This document shows positions 51,946 to 60,956 of a DNA stretch of 64,000 nt, in pieces. Each line of letters opens with the position of its first letter. Within the stretch, counting starts at the first letter, position 1. The notes below the pieces were generated by a model, which was not told the origin of the DNA, did not search any database, and worked only from the letters and a program-made list of their open reading frames with translations. Both the position numbers and the translations under genes were made by a program. This DNA is from Anseongella ginsenosidimutans (GTDB lineage: Bacteria > Bacteroidota > Bacteroidia > Sphingobacteriales > Sphingobacteriaceae). The DNA lies in NCBI RefSeq assembly GCF_008033235.1, contig NZ_CP042432.1, positions 1,178,001-1,242,000 of the forward strand. Reading direction: 5' to 3'.

Positions 51946-54795
51946 TTAATGTGCTTCCAGCCAGGTACTTCCCGTGCCTGATTCCACCAGAACAGGTACT
52001 TCCAGCGGCATTGCGTTCTTCATTTGCTCTTCTACGAGCGTTTTTACCTTTTCTTCTTCGCCGCGGGGAACGTCAAATACCAGTTCGTCATGTACCTGGA
52101 GGATCATCTTGGTTCCCAGTTTGCTGGAGTTCAGTTCCCGGTGAATATTGAGCATGGCTATTTTGATCATGTCGGCGGCCGAGCCCTGGATAGGCGCGTT
52201 AATGGCGTTGCGTTCGGCAAAGCCCCTTACTGTGGCATTGGCCGAATTAATATCGCGCAGGTAGCGGCGGCGGCCCATAATTGTCTGCACGTATCCCTTT
52301 GAGCGGGCGAATTCCACGGTATCCGTCATGTATTGCCTGATCCCCGGGTATTGTTTGAAATAGGCGTCGATAACCTCTTTTGCCTCGGTGCGGGAAATCC
52401 CCAGGTTTTGGGAAAGGCCGAACGCCGACTGCCCGTAAATGATCCCGAAGTTCACTGCCTTGGCGTTGCGGCGCTGCGAAGAACTCACTTCTTCGGGTGA
52501 AATGCCATAAACCTTGGCGGCGGTGGCTGTATGAATATCCATGCCGTCAATGAAAGCCTGCATCATATTTTCGTCGCGGCTGATGGCGGCAATGATCCGC
52601 AGTTCAATCTGGGAATAATCCGCGGAAAGCAGCACATGGTCCTTGTCGCGGGGAATGAAGGCCTTACGGACTTCGCGCCCTTTTTCGGTACGGATAGGAA
52701 TATTCTGCAGGTTGGGATTATTGGAACTTAGCCTCCCCGTGGCAGCCACCGCCTGGTTATAGGAGGTGTGAACGCGGCCTGTGCGGGGGTTGATCATTAA
52801 AGGCAATGCATCTACATAGGTGGATTTAAGTTTTTGCAGTTGCCTGAAATCAAGGATGTGCTGTACAATGTCGTGTTTGGTGGCCAAACGCAGGAGAATA
52901 TCCTCGCCCGTTTGATATTGCCCGGTCTTGGTTTTCTTTGGCTTTGGCTCCAGTAAAAGTTTTTCAAAAAGTACGTCGCCCAGCTGCCTCGGGGAAGCAA
53001 TATTGAATTTTACGCCAGCGTATTCGTAAATGGATTCCTCCAGCCGTTTTATATCATTTTCAAGTTCCCGGGAATAAAGCGCGAGGCCTTCTTTATCAAT
53101 GGCTACGCCTTCGCGTTCCATTTCGGCCAGCACGTAAATCAACGGATTTTCAATATCTTCCACCAGGTGGCGCAGGCCCGATTCCTCTAAAAGGGGATCG
53201 AATACTTCTTTTAGCTGCAAAGTGATATCAGCGTCCTCGGCGGCATAATCCTTTATCGTTTCAATCACGACGTCGCGCATATTCCCCTGGGCTTTCCCTT
53301 TTTTACCGATCAGTTCGGTGATGGAAACAGGCTTATAAGCCAGGTAGTTGCCCGCCAGGAGATCCATTCCGTGCCGTCCGTCTGGTTCCAGGATATAGTG
53401 GGCCAGCATGGTATCCGAGAGCTTTCCCGCTACGTTCACCCCGCAGCAGCGCAATACGATTATATCAAATTTAAGGTTCTGGCCAATCTTCCGGATACGT
53501 TCATTTTCCAGCACCGGCTTGAATTCGTTCAGGATACGCCCGGCTTCCTCCATATCGGAAGGTATCGGGACATACCAGGCTTCTCCCTTTTCAATGCAGA
53601 AGGAAAGGCCTACCAGTTCGCAGTTATTAGCATCGGTGCCAGTGGTTTCGGTATCAAAACAAAAAGCCGCTTGTTTTTCCAGGAGACGCACCAGGGCCGC
53701 TCGGGTTTCGGGGCTGTCTGCCAGGTGGTAGCGGTGTTCAGTATCTTCGATGGTTTTAAGCGTGGCAGCTTGGGCAAACGCCGTGGCATCAGCCTCAGCC
53801 GCGAGGGCTTCCTTATTATTAAGGCCCGCGGCGCGTGATTTACCGCCGGGAGGCGCCGGTACGTCATTACCGAACAAGTCGGTTTGCTGCGTCCGCAGGG
53901 CCTGCCCGCCGGCAATGGTAAATTCCTCACCGAATACGCGCTTTCCAAGGGTCCGGAATTCCAGTTCGGCAAATAATTGCTCCAGTTTTTCCCGGTCCGG
54001 CTCTTCTATCAGGAGCTTTTCAATGTCCAGTTCCACGGGAGCGTCCAGCAGGATGGTGGCCAGCCGCTTGGAAAGCAGCCCTTGTTCAGCGTGAGCCTCG
54101 ACATTTTCCTTTTGCTTGCCTTTGAGCTGCGAGGAATTGGCAATCAGGTTTTCAATGCTTCCGTAAGTTTTGATCAGTTGTTTGGCGGTTTTTTCGCCTA
54201 TTCCGGGAATGCCCGGGATATTGTCTACCGCGTCGCCCCAGAGGCCCAGGATATCGATCACCTGTTCCACCCGGTCTATGCTCCATTTTTCCAGGATCTC
54301 CTGCACGCCCATGATCTCCACATCCCCGCCGCGGATCCCGGGTTTATAAATAAAGATCTTGTCTGAAACCAGCTGGCCGAAGTCCTTGTCGGGCGTGACC
54401 ATGTAGGTGATAAAGCTTTCTTTTTCCGCTTTTTTGGCAAGCGTTCCGATAATGTCGTCTGCCTCGAACCCGTCAGAGGTAAGAACAGGAATATTGAAGC
54501 CCTCGATCAGCCGGAAAATATAGGGCATCGCAACGGAAAGATCTTCAGGCATTTCCTGGCGGTTAGCTTTATAGCCCTCAAAGCCGATGTGCCGGTCAGT
54601 AGGCGCCTGGGTGTCGAATACGACAGCCATATGCGTCGGCTGTTCCTTTTTCAGCAGGTCCAGGATGGTGTTGGCGAAGCCAAATACAGCTGAAGTGTTC
54701 ATACCGCCGGAGGTCATCCGGGGAGCCCTTATCAAGGCAAAGTAAGCGCGATAGGCCAGGGCCATACCGTCGAGAAGAAATAATCTTTTATCCAC
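51946..54795 (-). CDS. polA: DNA polymerase I
   Basis: A 949-residue family A polymerase with three domains. The N-terminal 5' nuclease (residues 1-290) starts LFLLDGMALAYRAYFALI. The proofreading 3' exonuclease (about 355-560) keeps its acidic residues: DTETTG, NLKFD and the YAAEDADI motif. The polymerase core has motif A LLSADYSQIELR, the O-helix segment AKAVNFGIIYG, and motif C LQVHDELVFD. It removes RNA primers and fills repair gaps. The gene has its own promoter at 54833-54865 and ends 13 bases from the convergent DUF4143 gene. Confidence 0.96.
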   Translation of the reverse strand: MDKRLFLLDGMALAYRAYFALIRAPRMTSGGMNTSAVFGFANTILDLLKKEQPTHMAVVFDTQAPTDRHIGFEGYKANRQEMPEDLSVAMPYIFRLIEGFNIPVLTSDGFEADDIIGTLAKKAEKESFITYMVTPDKDFGQLVSDKIFIYKPGIRGGDVEIMGVQEILEKWSIDRVEQVIDILGLWGDAVDNIPGIPGIGEKTAKQLIKTYGSIENLIANSSQLKGKQKENVEAHAEQGLLSKRLATILLDAPVELDIEKLLIEEPDREKLEQLFAELEFRTLGKRVFGEEFTIAGGQALRTQQTDLFGNDVPAPPGGKSRAAGLNNKEALAAEADATAFAQAATLKTIEDTEHRYHLADSPETRAALVRLLEKQAAFCFDTETTGTDANNCELVGLSFCIEKGEAWYVPIPSDMEEAGRILNEFKPVLENERIRKIGQNLKFDIIVLRCCGVNVAGKLSDTMLAHYILEPDGRHGMDLLAGNYLAYKPVSITELIGKKGKAQGNMRDVVIETIKDYAAEDADITLQLKEVFDPLLEESGLRHLVEDIENPLIYVLAEMEREGVAIDKEGLALYSRELENDIKRLEESIYEYAGVKFNIASPRQLGDVLFEKLLLEPKPKKTKTGQYQTGEDILLRLATKHDIVQHILDFRQLQKLKSTYVDALPLMINPRTGRVHTSYNQAVAATGRLSSNNPNLQNIPIRTEKGREVRKAFIPRDKDHVLLSADYSQIELRIIAAISRDENMMQAFIDGMDIHTATAAKVYGISPEEVSSSQRRNAKAVNFGIIYGQSAFGLSQNLGISRTEAKEVIDAYFKQYPGIRQYMTDTVEFARSKGYVQTIMGRRRYLRDINSANATVRGFAERNAINAPIQGSAADMIKIAMLNIHRELNSSKLGTKMILQVHDELVFDVPRGEEEKVKTLVEEQMKNAMPLEVPVLVESGTGSTWLEAH

Positions 54796-54832
54796 TGAAG
54801 CCGGGTTTGATCTGAAAAATGGTTTGACTTAA

Positions 54833-54865
54833 CAAAGGTACTATTCCTGCCGGAATTCACCACAA
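54833..54865 (-). promoter_or_regulatory. Candidate promoter of polA
   Basis: On the minus strand TTG (54863-54865) is followed after 22 bases by TACCTTTG (54833-54840), an exact -7 element. The polA ATG lies 38 bases further on. Confidence 0.5.
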
Positions 54866-54943
54866 GCGGATGCGGCGCCCGGGCCTGTTCAGCGGCACTA
54901 TTCAAAGTTGTCCGGAATTCGCCGCCGGCCGGTTTTTACGACA

Positions 54944-55543
54944 TTACGCGGTTAACTTTCGTACCCAGCAGTCCTCTCTATGATCATTGACCATGCCTGT
55001 TGCCTGCATATGCGCATAGCAAATAGTGGAACCAAAGAATTTGAAACCGCGTTTTTTGAGGTCGGCGCTGATACGATCGGAAAGCTCCGTCCGGGCGGGC
55101 GGGCCGCCCTGCTCATTCCAGCTGTTCACAATGGGCTTCCTGTCCGGGAGGTATCCCCAGATAAAATCTGAAAAGCTGCCAAATTCCTTTTGGATGTCCA
55201 GGAATATACGCGCATTGCCAATGGCCGCGACGATCTTTTGCCGGTTGCGGATAATGCCGGGATCCTGCAGGAGCCGCTCCGCGTCCTTTTCCGTAAACCG
55301 CGCCACTTTAACCGGCTCGAAACCCGCAAAAGCTTTGCGGTAACCCTCCCGTTTCCGAAGGATGGTCAGCCAGCTCAGGCCGGCCTGCGCGCTCTCCAGG
55401 ACCAGGAATTCGAAGAGTTTCCGGTCATCATAAACGGGCCTGCCCCATTCTTCGTCATGGTACCTGATATACTCCGGGGCGCCCAGGCACCAGGAGCAGC
55501 GGATAAGATCAGCTCCGGATTCCATATTTTTTTCGTTTATCAT
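54944..55543 (-). CDS. tag: DNA-3-methyladenine glycosylase I
   Basis: A 199-residue glycosylase that removes 3-methyladenine from DNA. The zinc ligands of the Tag fold are visible: the N-terminal CSWC with YHDEEWG (His), and late in the protein the His/Cys pair in DHREDCW. The helix-hairpin-helix-like core FEFLVLESAQAGLSWLTILRKRE carries the base-binding residues. An alternative start at 55525 would drop six residues. The alkyltransferase-like gene upstream is read in the same direction, so the two form a small alkylation-repair unit. Confidence 0.92.
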   Translation of the reverse strand: MINEKNMESGADLIRCSWCLGAPEYIRYHDEEWGRPVYDDRKLFEFLVLESAQAGLSWLTILRKREGYRKAFAGFEPVKVARFTEKDAERLLQDPGIIRNRQKIVAAIGNARIFLDIQKEFGSFSDFIWGYLPDRKPIVNSWNEQGGPPARTELSDRISADLKKRGFKFFGSTICYAHMQATGMVNDHREDCWVRKLTA

Positions 55544-55571
55544 GTTTTGATATGCAGCGCCCGAAAGCGGG

Positions 55572-55910
55572 CTATAAAAGCTCTTTTGCCGGATCCCAGA
55601 AAAGCTTTCCGAAATCCTGCACGCGGTCGTTCTTTATGTGAATGCCTTCGTTTTCCAGCAGCTCCTGCATGAGGTTCTGCGAACCGAAATGGTGCTTCCC
55701 TGAAAGCATGCCCTCCCGGTTCACCACCCGGTGGGCCGGCACCGGAGGGAAGGCAGTTCCCGCCGCGTTCATGGCCCATCCCACCATCCGGGAAGAGCCT
55801 TTAGTACCCAGGAAGGCCGCAATGGCCCCGTAGGAAGTTACCCTTCCCTTAGGAATAAGACGCGCCACTTCGTACACACGCTGGAAAAAATCCTGATTTT
55901 CTTCTTTCAT
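55572..55910 (-). CDS. Alkyltransferase-like protein (ATL) with Ala in place of the active Cys
   Basis: A 112-residue MGMT-family DNA-binding domain (RLIPKGRVTSYGAIAAFLG, SRMVGWAMNAAG). The active site normally PCHRV is PAHRV, so the methyl-accepting Cys is Ala. That defines an ATL: it binds O6-alkylguanine without repairing it and hands the lesion to nucleotide excision repair in the systems studied. The ATG at 55910 is used since the longer frame begins with basic residues not seen in the family. It lies 28 bases before tag. Confidence 0.9.
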   Translation of the reverse strand: MKEENQDFFQRVYEVARLIPKGRVTSYGAIAAFLGTKGSSRMVGWAMNAAGTAFPPVPAHRVVNREGMLSGKHHFGSQNLMQELLENEGIHIKNDRVQDFGKLFWDPAKELL

Positions 55911-55950
55911 CCGGTTTCTTGCCAAAAATGTCACGGGCCTCTCAGGCCAA

Positions 55951-56666
55951 TTATTTCGTGGGTTCGTCTAAGGATCCCCTGGCCTGCTTATGGGCTTCCT
56001 TCCAGTCAATTGGTTGATAATTTTCAGGCAGGCTGAAACAAAGATAATGAATGTTCTTCCCTTCGCGCAGGTAAACCGATTCGTATTTGGTTTGAATGGA
56101 CAACGTATCATCGAGCAGCTGGCTGCCATAGAGATCATGGGTATAATTATGCAGAATGAGTCCGTAGCGTTCAATCATTTCCAGGGTGAATTCATAAAGT
56201 TCCCGGCTGTCTGTTTTCAAATGGATACGGCCTCCGGGACGGAGGATCTGGTGGTAATGATTTAAAAAACGCGGCGAAGTAAGTCTTTTCCTGGCCCTGC
56301 TCACTTGAATCTGGGGATCGGGGAAAGTGATCCATAACTCGCTTACTTCACCAGGTGCAAAGAAATTTTCAATGGTTTCGATCTGTATCCTTAGGAAGGC
56401 AATGTTTTTCATTCCCTCTTCATAAGCTGTTTTGGCCCCCTCCATAGGCGGGCGCCTTTTATATCTATACCGATGAAGTTTTTTTTAGGCATCTTTTGCC
56501 CCATATTCACCGTGTATTCTCCCCTTCCGCATCCCAGTTCCAGTACAATCGGGTTTTCGTTCCGAAAATAGGAGGTATTCCAGTTTCCTTTAAATTCGCA
56601 TTGTTTGTGAAAAACGTTTCCAAACGTTTCTGTTTCCGCAAAGCGCTGCAGCTTTCTCTTAGTCAT
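55951..56666 (-). pseudogene. trmB: tRNA (guanine-N7)-methyltransferase, broken by a one-base deletion
   Basis: Two frames hold the halves of TrmB, which methylates G46 of tRNA with SAM. The first, from ATG 56666, gives VLELGCGRGEYTVNM (SAM motif I) and NFIGIDIKGARLWRG. The second gives AKTAYEEGMKNIAFLR, SELWITFPDPQ (the catalytic DPW-like segment), and the C-terminal helices. One extra G in the run at 56436-56440 joins them in the canonical order at WRGAKTA, giving 238 residues. The stop is at 55951, 40 bases before the ATL gene. Sequencing error is the likeliest cause. Confidence 0.9.
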
Positions 56667-56685
56667 ACGCACCAAGTATACGAAA

Positions 56686-56715
56686 TTGGCCTCTTATGAA
56701 AAACATTTATCTTAG
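56686..56715 (+). promoter_or_regulatory. Candidate promoter of the GDP-fucose synthase gene
   Basis: TTG (56686-56688) is followed after 19 bases by TATCTTAG (56708-56715), seven of eight matches to TAnnTTTG. The ATG follows 18 bases later. Confidence 0.5.
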
Positions 56716-56733
56716 CCGGAAGTTAGGATCATT

Positions 56734-57663
56734 ATGGAAAAGAATGCCCGTATATATATAGCAGGCCACCGGGGAATGGTGGGCTCAGCCATTCTTCGCA
56801 AGCTTCGGGAAAAGGGCTATTCGGAGTTTATTCTCAGAAGTTCAGCGGAACTGGACCTTCGGGACCAGCAGGCGGTAAAAATATTTTTTGAACAGGAAAA
56901 GCCGGAATACGTTTTCCTGGCGGCAGCAAAGGTGGGGGGTATTTTGGCTAATGATACCTACCGGGCGGACTTCCTTCACGATAACCTGCTTATACAAACT
57001 AATGTAATCCACCAGTCTTATGTGCAGGGAGTAAAAAAACTACTTTTCCTGGGATCGTCCTGCATCTATCCCAAGCTGGCTCCCCAGCCTCTTAAAGAAG
57101 AATACCTGCTAACCGGCCCGCTGGAGCCTACCAACGAACCTTACGCTATTGCAAAGATTACGGGAATCAAGATGTGCGATGCCTACCGGGCTCAGTATGG
57201 CTGTAATTTTATTTCGGTGATGCCAACCAACCTCTATGGGCCGAATGACAATTATGATCTTCAGAATTCGCATGTATTGCCGGCGCTTATCCGCAAATTC
57301 CACGAGGCGAAAACCAGGAACGAACCATCCGTTGAAATATGGGGCAGCGGGAGCCCGCTCCGGGAATTTATGCATGCCGACGACCTGGCGGCAGCCTGCT
57401 ACTTCCTCATGTCGAACTACAATGAAGCCGGGTTCATCAATATAGGCACGGGCGAAGACCTTTCCATTAAAGACCTTGCACAGCTTATCAAACAGGTAAC
57501 CGGCTACCAGGGCGAACTGAAATTCGATACGTCCAAACCTGACGGAACTCCCCGAAAATTAATGGATGTCTCCCGCCTCCACGCACTCGGATTCAAACAC
57601 GCCATCTCACTCGAAGACGGCATTCGGAACGTTTATGCGGACTTCAAACAAATAGGCAAATAG
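56734..57663 (+). CDS. fcl: GDP-L-fucose synthase
   Basis: A 309-residue short-chain dehydrogenase of the extended type that makes GDP-L-fucose from GDP-4-keto-6-deoxymannose. The NADP-binding GHRGMVGSA is near residue 11. The catalytic Ser lies in GSSCIYP, and the Tyr-x3-Lys in YAIAKITG (usually YAIAKIAG). The C-terminal substrate region [13 protein letters not shown] is normal. The product feeds surface polysaccharide. gmd, which makes the substrate, is not in the window, so the gene is separated from its usual partner. It has a promoter at 56686-56715 and is followed by the long heptamer array. Confidence 0.94.
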   Translation: MEKNARIYIAGHRGMVGSAILRKLREKGYSEFILRSSAELDLRDQQAVKIFFEQEKPEYVFLAAAKVGGILANDTYRADFLHDNLLIQTNVIHQSYVQGVKKLLFLGSSCIYPKLAPQPLKEEYLLTGPLEPTNEPYAIAKITGIKMCDAYRAQYGCNFISVMPTNLYGPNDNYDLQNSHVLPALIRKFHEAKTRNEPSVEIWGSGSPLREFMHADDLAAACYFLMSNYNEAGFINIGTGEDLSIKDLAQLIKQVTGYQGELKFDTSKPDGTPRKLMDVSRLHALGFKHAISLEDGIRNVYADFKQIGK

Positions 57664-58277
57664 GCAAATAGTTTATAGTTTATAGTTTGAAGTTTTTAGT
57701 TCAAGGTTGCGCCGCAACCGTTTCAAGTTCAAGGTTGCTTCGCAACAGTTTAAAGTTTCAAGTTTAACGTTCAAAGTTTAAAGTTGCTTCGCAACAGGTT
57801 CAAGTTTTTAGTTTGAGGTTTATAGTTTATCACGGTGTTTCTGCGGCGACACAACGTTCGCCGTTTCTTCGAAAGAAAGAGGTTGTAGTTTCTAGCTTAA
57901 AGCTGTTCTGTTTCGCAGCCCCAATAAAAAACCTTCGACTAAAAACTAAAAACTAAAAACCGGGAATCGTTACCGAAAGCCCGCAAGTTGAACGTTGAAC
58001 GTTAAACCTTGAACCTTGAACCTTGAACGTTAAACCTTGAACCTTGAACTTTGAACGTTAAACTTTGAACGTTGAACCTTGAACCTTGAACTTTGAACTT
58101 TGAACGTTAAACTTTGAACCTTGAACCTTGAACCTTGAACCTTGAACGTTGAACCTTGAACGTTGAACGTTGAACGTTAAACCTTGAACCTTGAACTTTG
58201 AACTTTGAACTATAAACTTTGAACGTTGAACCTTGAACTTTAAACCTTGAACTTTAAACCTTGAACTATAAAAAAGG
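57664..58277. repeat. Heptamer repeat array with an opposed left half
   Basis: No gene is credible in these 614 bases. From 57990 to 58269 there are 40 tandem units of seven bases of the form (G/A)AAC(C/T/G)TT, with almost all change confined to two positions. The left part (about 57664-57840) carries the complementary form (GTTNNAN units), broken by three small hairpins such as GTTGC-TTC-GCAAC. The two halves could therefore pair into one large hairpin around a central spacer. A few heptamers also stand at 30650-30690. Heptamer arrays of this kind occur in several Bacteroidota genomes; their role is unknown. Confidence 0.85.
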
Positions 58278-58760
58278 TTAGGAATAAATTTCCCGATCCA
58301 GGTTATCGTACCGGTTTTCAAAGGAACGCTTTTCTTTTCTTGCTTTAGTAACCTCTTTGGTGCCGTCCAGGATATTCCGGATAAAACTTACAACAGGGTC
58401 TATGATCCTGGAAGGGTCATTGTTAAGATAATTTTTCGCGCTTTCGCCAAGGGCAATGCCCAGCACCGAACTTATGCCGGCCTTTACAGGGTTGTGGAAG
58501 AATATACGGTTCATCAAATAAGGAAGGCCGTATTCAAGGCCCTTTTTGAGGGCGATCTTGCCGAGCGATTTCTTTGATCCGCCGCCGCCCTTTTGGCCGC
58601 TTTCCACGATGCCGAAAAGGTCAAGAAGGCCCATCACCGGCCTGAACTTATTGGTTACCTCGTCAATATGCTCTTTCAGGCTGATCTCCTGTTGCTTTTT
58701 CTTTTGCTTCAGCCGGAGTATCTCTGCCCGCAATTCATTCACGTTAGATATTTTCTTCAT
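58278..58760 (-). CDS. Hypothetical protein of the holin/YtxH operon
   Basis: A 160-residue protein that I do not recognise. A Lys-rich N-terminal helix (MKKISNVNELRAEILRLKQKKKQQ) is followed by a Gly-rich stretch (GQKGGGGSKKS) and a moderately hydrophobic region around residues 78-115. The C-terminal part is charged. Its start overlaps the holin-like gene by 17 nt, and it is the last gene of that minus-strand unit, directly beside the heptamer array. An envelope or stress role is suggested only by the neighbours. Confidence 0.7.
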   Translation of the reverse strand: MKKISNVNELRAEILRLKQKKKQQEISLKEHIDEVTNKFRPVMGLLDLFGIVESGQKGGGGSKKSLGKIALKKGLEYGLPYLMNRIFFHNPVKAGISSVLGIALGESAKNYLNNDPSRIIDPVVSFIRNILDGTKEVTKARKEKRSFENRYDNLDREIYS

Positions 58761-59118
58761 CTTCTTCTTTTCCTTTAAAAAGGTTCCTGATAAAGATATT
58801 GGTAAGCGGGCGTTCGATATAGTTATCTTTTATCATCCAGATAATGACACCTATCAGCAAGTAAAATGCGGCTACTATGAAGAATCCGCCTGCAGTATTA
58901 CCAACCCATTGAGCGACCAGAAAGGCCAGTCCTATGCTTGCAAAAACAAAGAAAATTATAAAGAAAAGCAGTGCTGCGCCATTCGAGATCAAATTAGACA
59001 CAAGGCTTGCAGCGCTTTCAGCAACCTGCAATGAAAAGATCTTCGAACGTACGGAGATGTACTCCTTTACTTCTTCAAAAAGGGTGCTTTCGGCTTCTTT
59101 TTCTTCTTGCATGCTCAT
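58744..59118 (-). CDS. Phage holin-superfamily-like membrane protein
   Basis: A 124-residue protein with two hydrophobic segments near residues 38-62 and 70-92 (LLFFIIFFVFASIGLAFLVAQWVG, GGFFIVAAFYLLIGVIIWMI), charged ends, and an N-terminal amphipathic helix. The pattern fits the Holin-X/DUF1469 superfamily, which in free-living bacteria are envelope stress proteins, not lysis factors. It lies 12 bases after the YtxH gene and overlaps the hypothetical gene by 17 nt. Confidence 0.8.
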   Translation of the reverse strand: MSMQEEKEAESTLFEEVKEYISVRSKIFSLQVAESAASLVSNLISNGAALLFFIIFFVFASIGLAFLVAQWVGNTAGGFFIVAAFYLLIGVIIWMIKDNYIERPLTNIFIRNLFKGKEEDEENI

Positions 59119-59130
59119 TATACGCAGGGA

Positions 59131-59430
59131 TTAAACGATCTCACTTGCCGAATGCGCGGCCTTTCCTGCTTTGCTGGAAGCTTCATTTACTTTTTCTCTT
59201 GCTTTGCCTGCGTACTCACCTGCTTTACCGGCCAGCTCATCGGCCCTGCCTTTAATGTTCTGGAGGCTGAGGTTTACCTTTTCCCGCAGTTCATTGCCGA
59301 GTTCGTTCAGCGACTCATTGATCTTTGTCCTTGTTTCGGATCCTTTTTCGGGAGCGAGTAAAATGCCCAGGGCGGCGCCTGCTGCCAAACCTGCGAATAA
59401 TGCTAAAATTGCTTTTGAATTGTCGTTCAT
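59131..59430 (-). CDS. YtxH domain protein
   Basis: A 99-residue protein of the YtxH/gas-vesicle-like family. It has one N-terminal membrane helix with the motif AGLAAGAALGILLAPEKGSETR and a long amphipathic Ala/Lys/Glu tail (NIKGRADELAGKAGEYAGKAREKVNE). Such proteins are induced by envelope and general stress. It is the first gene of the minus-strand holin operon and has a near-perfect promoter upstream. Confidence 0.9.
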   Translation of the reverse strand: MNDNSKAILALFAGLAAGAALGILLAPEKGSETRTKINESLNELGNELREKVNLSLQNIKGRADELAGKAGEYAGKAREKVNEASSKAGKAAHSASEIV

Positions 59431-59480
59431 GATGTTAATTTTTGATGGTTTGAATGCCTATTTTAAAGCCAATACTATGC

Positions 59481-59510
59481 CAAAGATAGATCAGTTATGG
59501 TCACCTGCAA
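59481..59510 (-). promoter_or_regulatory. Promoter of the YtxH/holin operon
   Basis: On the minus strand TTG (59508-59510) is followed after 19 bases by TATCTTTG (59481-59488), an exact match in both parts to the Bacteroidota consensus. It overlaps the last codons of the histidine kinase gene that ends at 59491, so the operon is expressed from a promoter embedded in its upstream neighbour. Confidence 0.7.
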
Positions 59511-60945
59511 GGGCAAATCCAATAACGAAAGCCGTACCCTGTCCCGGTTCGCTGCTTACGTCAATGCTTCCCCTGTGATTATGGATAATGTTTTGGGCGC
59601 TGGTCAGACCGAGTCCGCTTCCTCCCGGCTTCCCGCTGTAAAAGGGTTCAAAAAGTTTTTTTACCTCGGATTTCCCGATCCCCTTCCCGTTATCAGTTAC
59701 GATGATATAAGCTTTCCCCCCCGCCTGACTGGTTTCAAGCCTTAAAACTCCCTTTTTAGGCGGCATCGCCTCGACGGCATTAATAATAATATTCAAAAGG
59801 GCAATTTTCATTTTTTCGGCGTCCAGCAGTACGGTGCAGGGGCGATCCGTGTATTCCCGGATGACCGTGATCTCATTCAGCGTGATCCTGTCCTGCGCCA
59901 GGCGGAGGCTTTCGTCCAGGATATAATTTACCGGGTGTTCTTTCAGCTGCAGGAACTCGGGCAGGGTACTGTTCATCAGCTGGCTGATCAGGATGCTGAT
60001 ACGTTCACAGTTCCTTCCTATTACATCAAAATAAAATTCCAGGTTTTCTTCATCAGCGTCCTTATCGTTCCGCAGCTGGTTCAGCGCCAGGTTCACATTT
60101 GTGAGCGGGTTTCGAACCTCGTGGGCGATCATCCTGGCCACCCGTCCGGTGAGATCCAGCTTTTCATTTTTGCGCGAAAGCATTTCCGCTTGTTTCCTGT
60201 CGGTAATGTCGTGCAATATTCCCTGGTAATGGGTAGCATTGCCTTCATTATCATATTGGCTGGATGCAGTAAGCAGGCAATAAATGATTTGCCCGTCTTT
60301 CTTTTTCATCTCCACTTCATTGTCGCTTAATGATCCGTGGCGGGCAATCGTTTCCAGGAATTTTATCCAGACCGAGCGCTTGTAGAATAGCCTGCCCATA
60401 TCCATATTGGTAAACTCTGGCTCCTGGTAACCAAAAAGCTGGATCATGGATTGGTTGACATCGATTATTTCGCCTGATTTTTGAATGATAAAGATTGCGT
60501 CCCTGGATTGCTCGAATAAGCTGCGGAACTTAAGTTCGCTGTTCCGTATGGCTTCAGAAGCTTCCATCCGCTGCACCGCATAACGAATGGAACGTTCCAG
60601 TTTGGAACTATCTATCTCGCCTTTTACCAGGTAATCGGCCGCGCCCAGTCTTCCCGCTTCCATATCAATCTGCACGTCGCCCTTTCCGGTAAGGATGATA
60701 AAAGGCGTGCGGTCTCCAAGCGCCACGATATAATTGATCAGGTCAATACCCGTAATATGGCCCAGACGATAGTCAACCAGGTATACATCATATTTGCTTT
60801 CCTGGATCTTTTCGACCGCCTGGTCATAAGATGAAGCCCACACTACCTGGTAACGCTGCTGCGGGATATCCCTGAGCAGTTCCCCGGTGAGAAAATAATC
60901 ATCTTCGTCATCGTCAACAAGCAATATTTTGATGATATCTTTCAA
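59491..60945 (-). CDS. Hybrid sensor: receiver-PAS-histidine kinase
   Basis: A 484-residue cytoplasmic protein. It starts with a receiver domain (residues 1-120) whose phosphorylation Asp is in VYLVDYRLGH. Next is a PAS domain (about 145-260). The kinase has its His in MIAHEVRNPLTN and an HATPase with NIIINAVEAM, DNGKGIG and GGSGLGLT. A receiver at the N-terminus suggests that the protein takes phosphate from an upstream kinase before signalling. It follows the single-domain response regulator by 11 bases, so both belong to the cluster with the large kinase. Confidence 0.92.
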   Translation of the reverse strand: MKDIIKILLVDDDEDDYFLTGELLRDIPQQRYQVVWASSYDQAVEKIQESKYDVYLVDYRLGHITGIDLINYIVALGDRTPFIILTGKGDVQIDMEAGRLGAADYLVKGEIDSSKLERSIRYAVQRMEASEAIRNSELKFRSLFEQSRDAIFIIQKSGEIIDVNQSMIQLFGYQEPEFTNMDMGRLFYKRSVWIKFLETIARHGSLSDNEVEMKKKDGQIIYCLLTASSQYDNEGNATHYQGILHDITDRKQAEMLSRKNEKLDLTGRVARMIAHEVRNPLTNVNLALNQLRNDKDADEENLEFYFDVIGRNCERISILISQLMNSTLPEFLQLKEHPVNYILDESLRLAQDRITLNEITVIREYTDRPCTVLLDAEKMKIALLNIIINAVEAMPPKKGVLRLETSQAGGKAYIIVTDNGKGIGKSEVKKLFEPFYSGKPGGSGLGLTSAQNIIHNHRGSIDVSSEPGQGTAFVIGFALAGDHN

Positions 60946-60956
60946 TGCATCCTCGT

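Noticed and set aside
57990-58269. Possible CRISPR array
   Set aside because: The seven-base units are contiguous with no spacers, and no cas gene is in the window.
58058-58321. 87-residue ORF on the minus strand with FKVQGSK-like repeats
   Set aside because: It is a translation of the seven-base array. Seven is not a multiple of three, so the repeat cycles through all frames and stays open. The peptide repeat simply follows the DNA repeat.
58278-59131. Prophage remnant, because of the holin-like gene
   Set aside because: No other phage gene is present, and the YtxH neighbour and consensus promoter fit a chromosomal envelope-stress operon.
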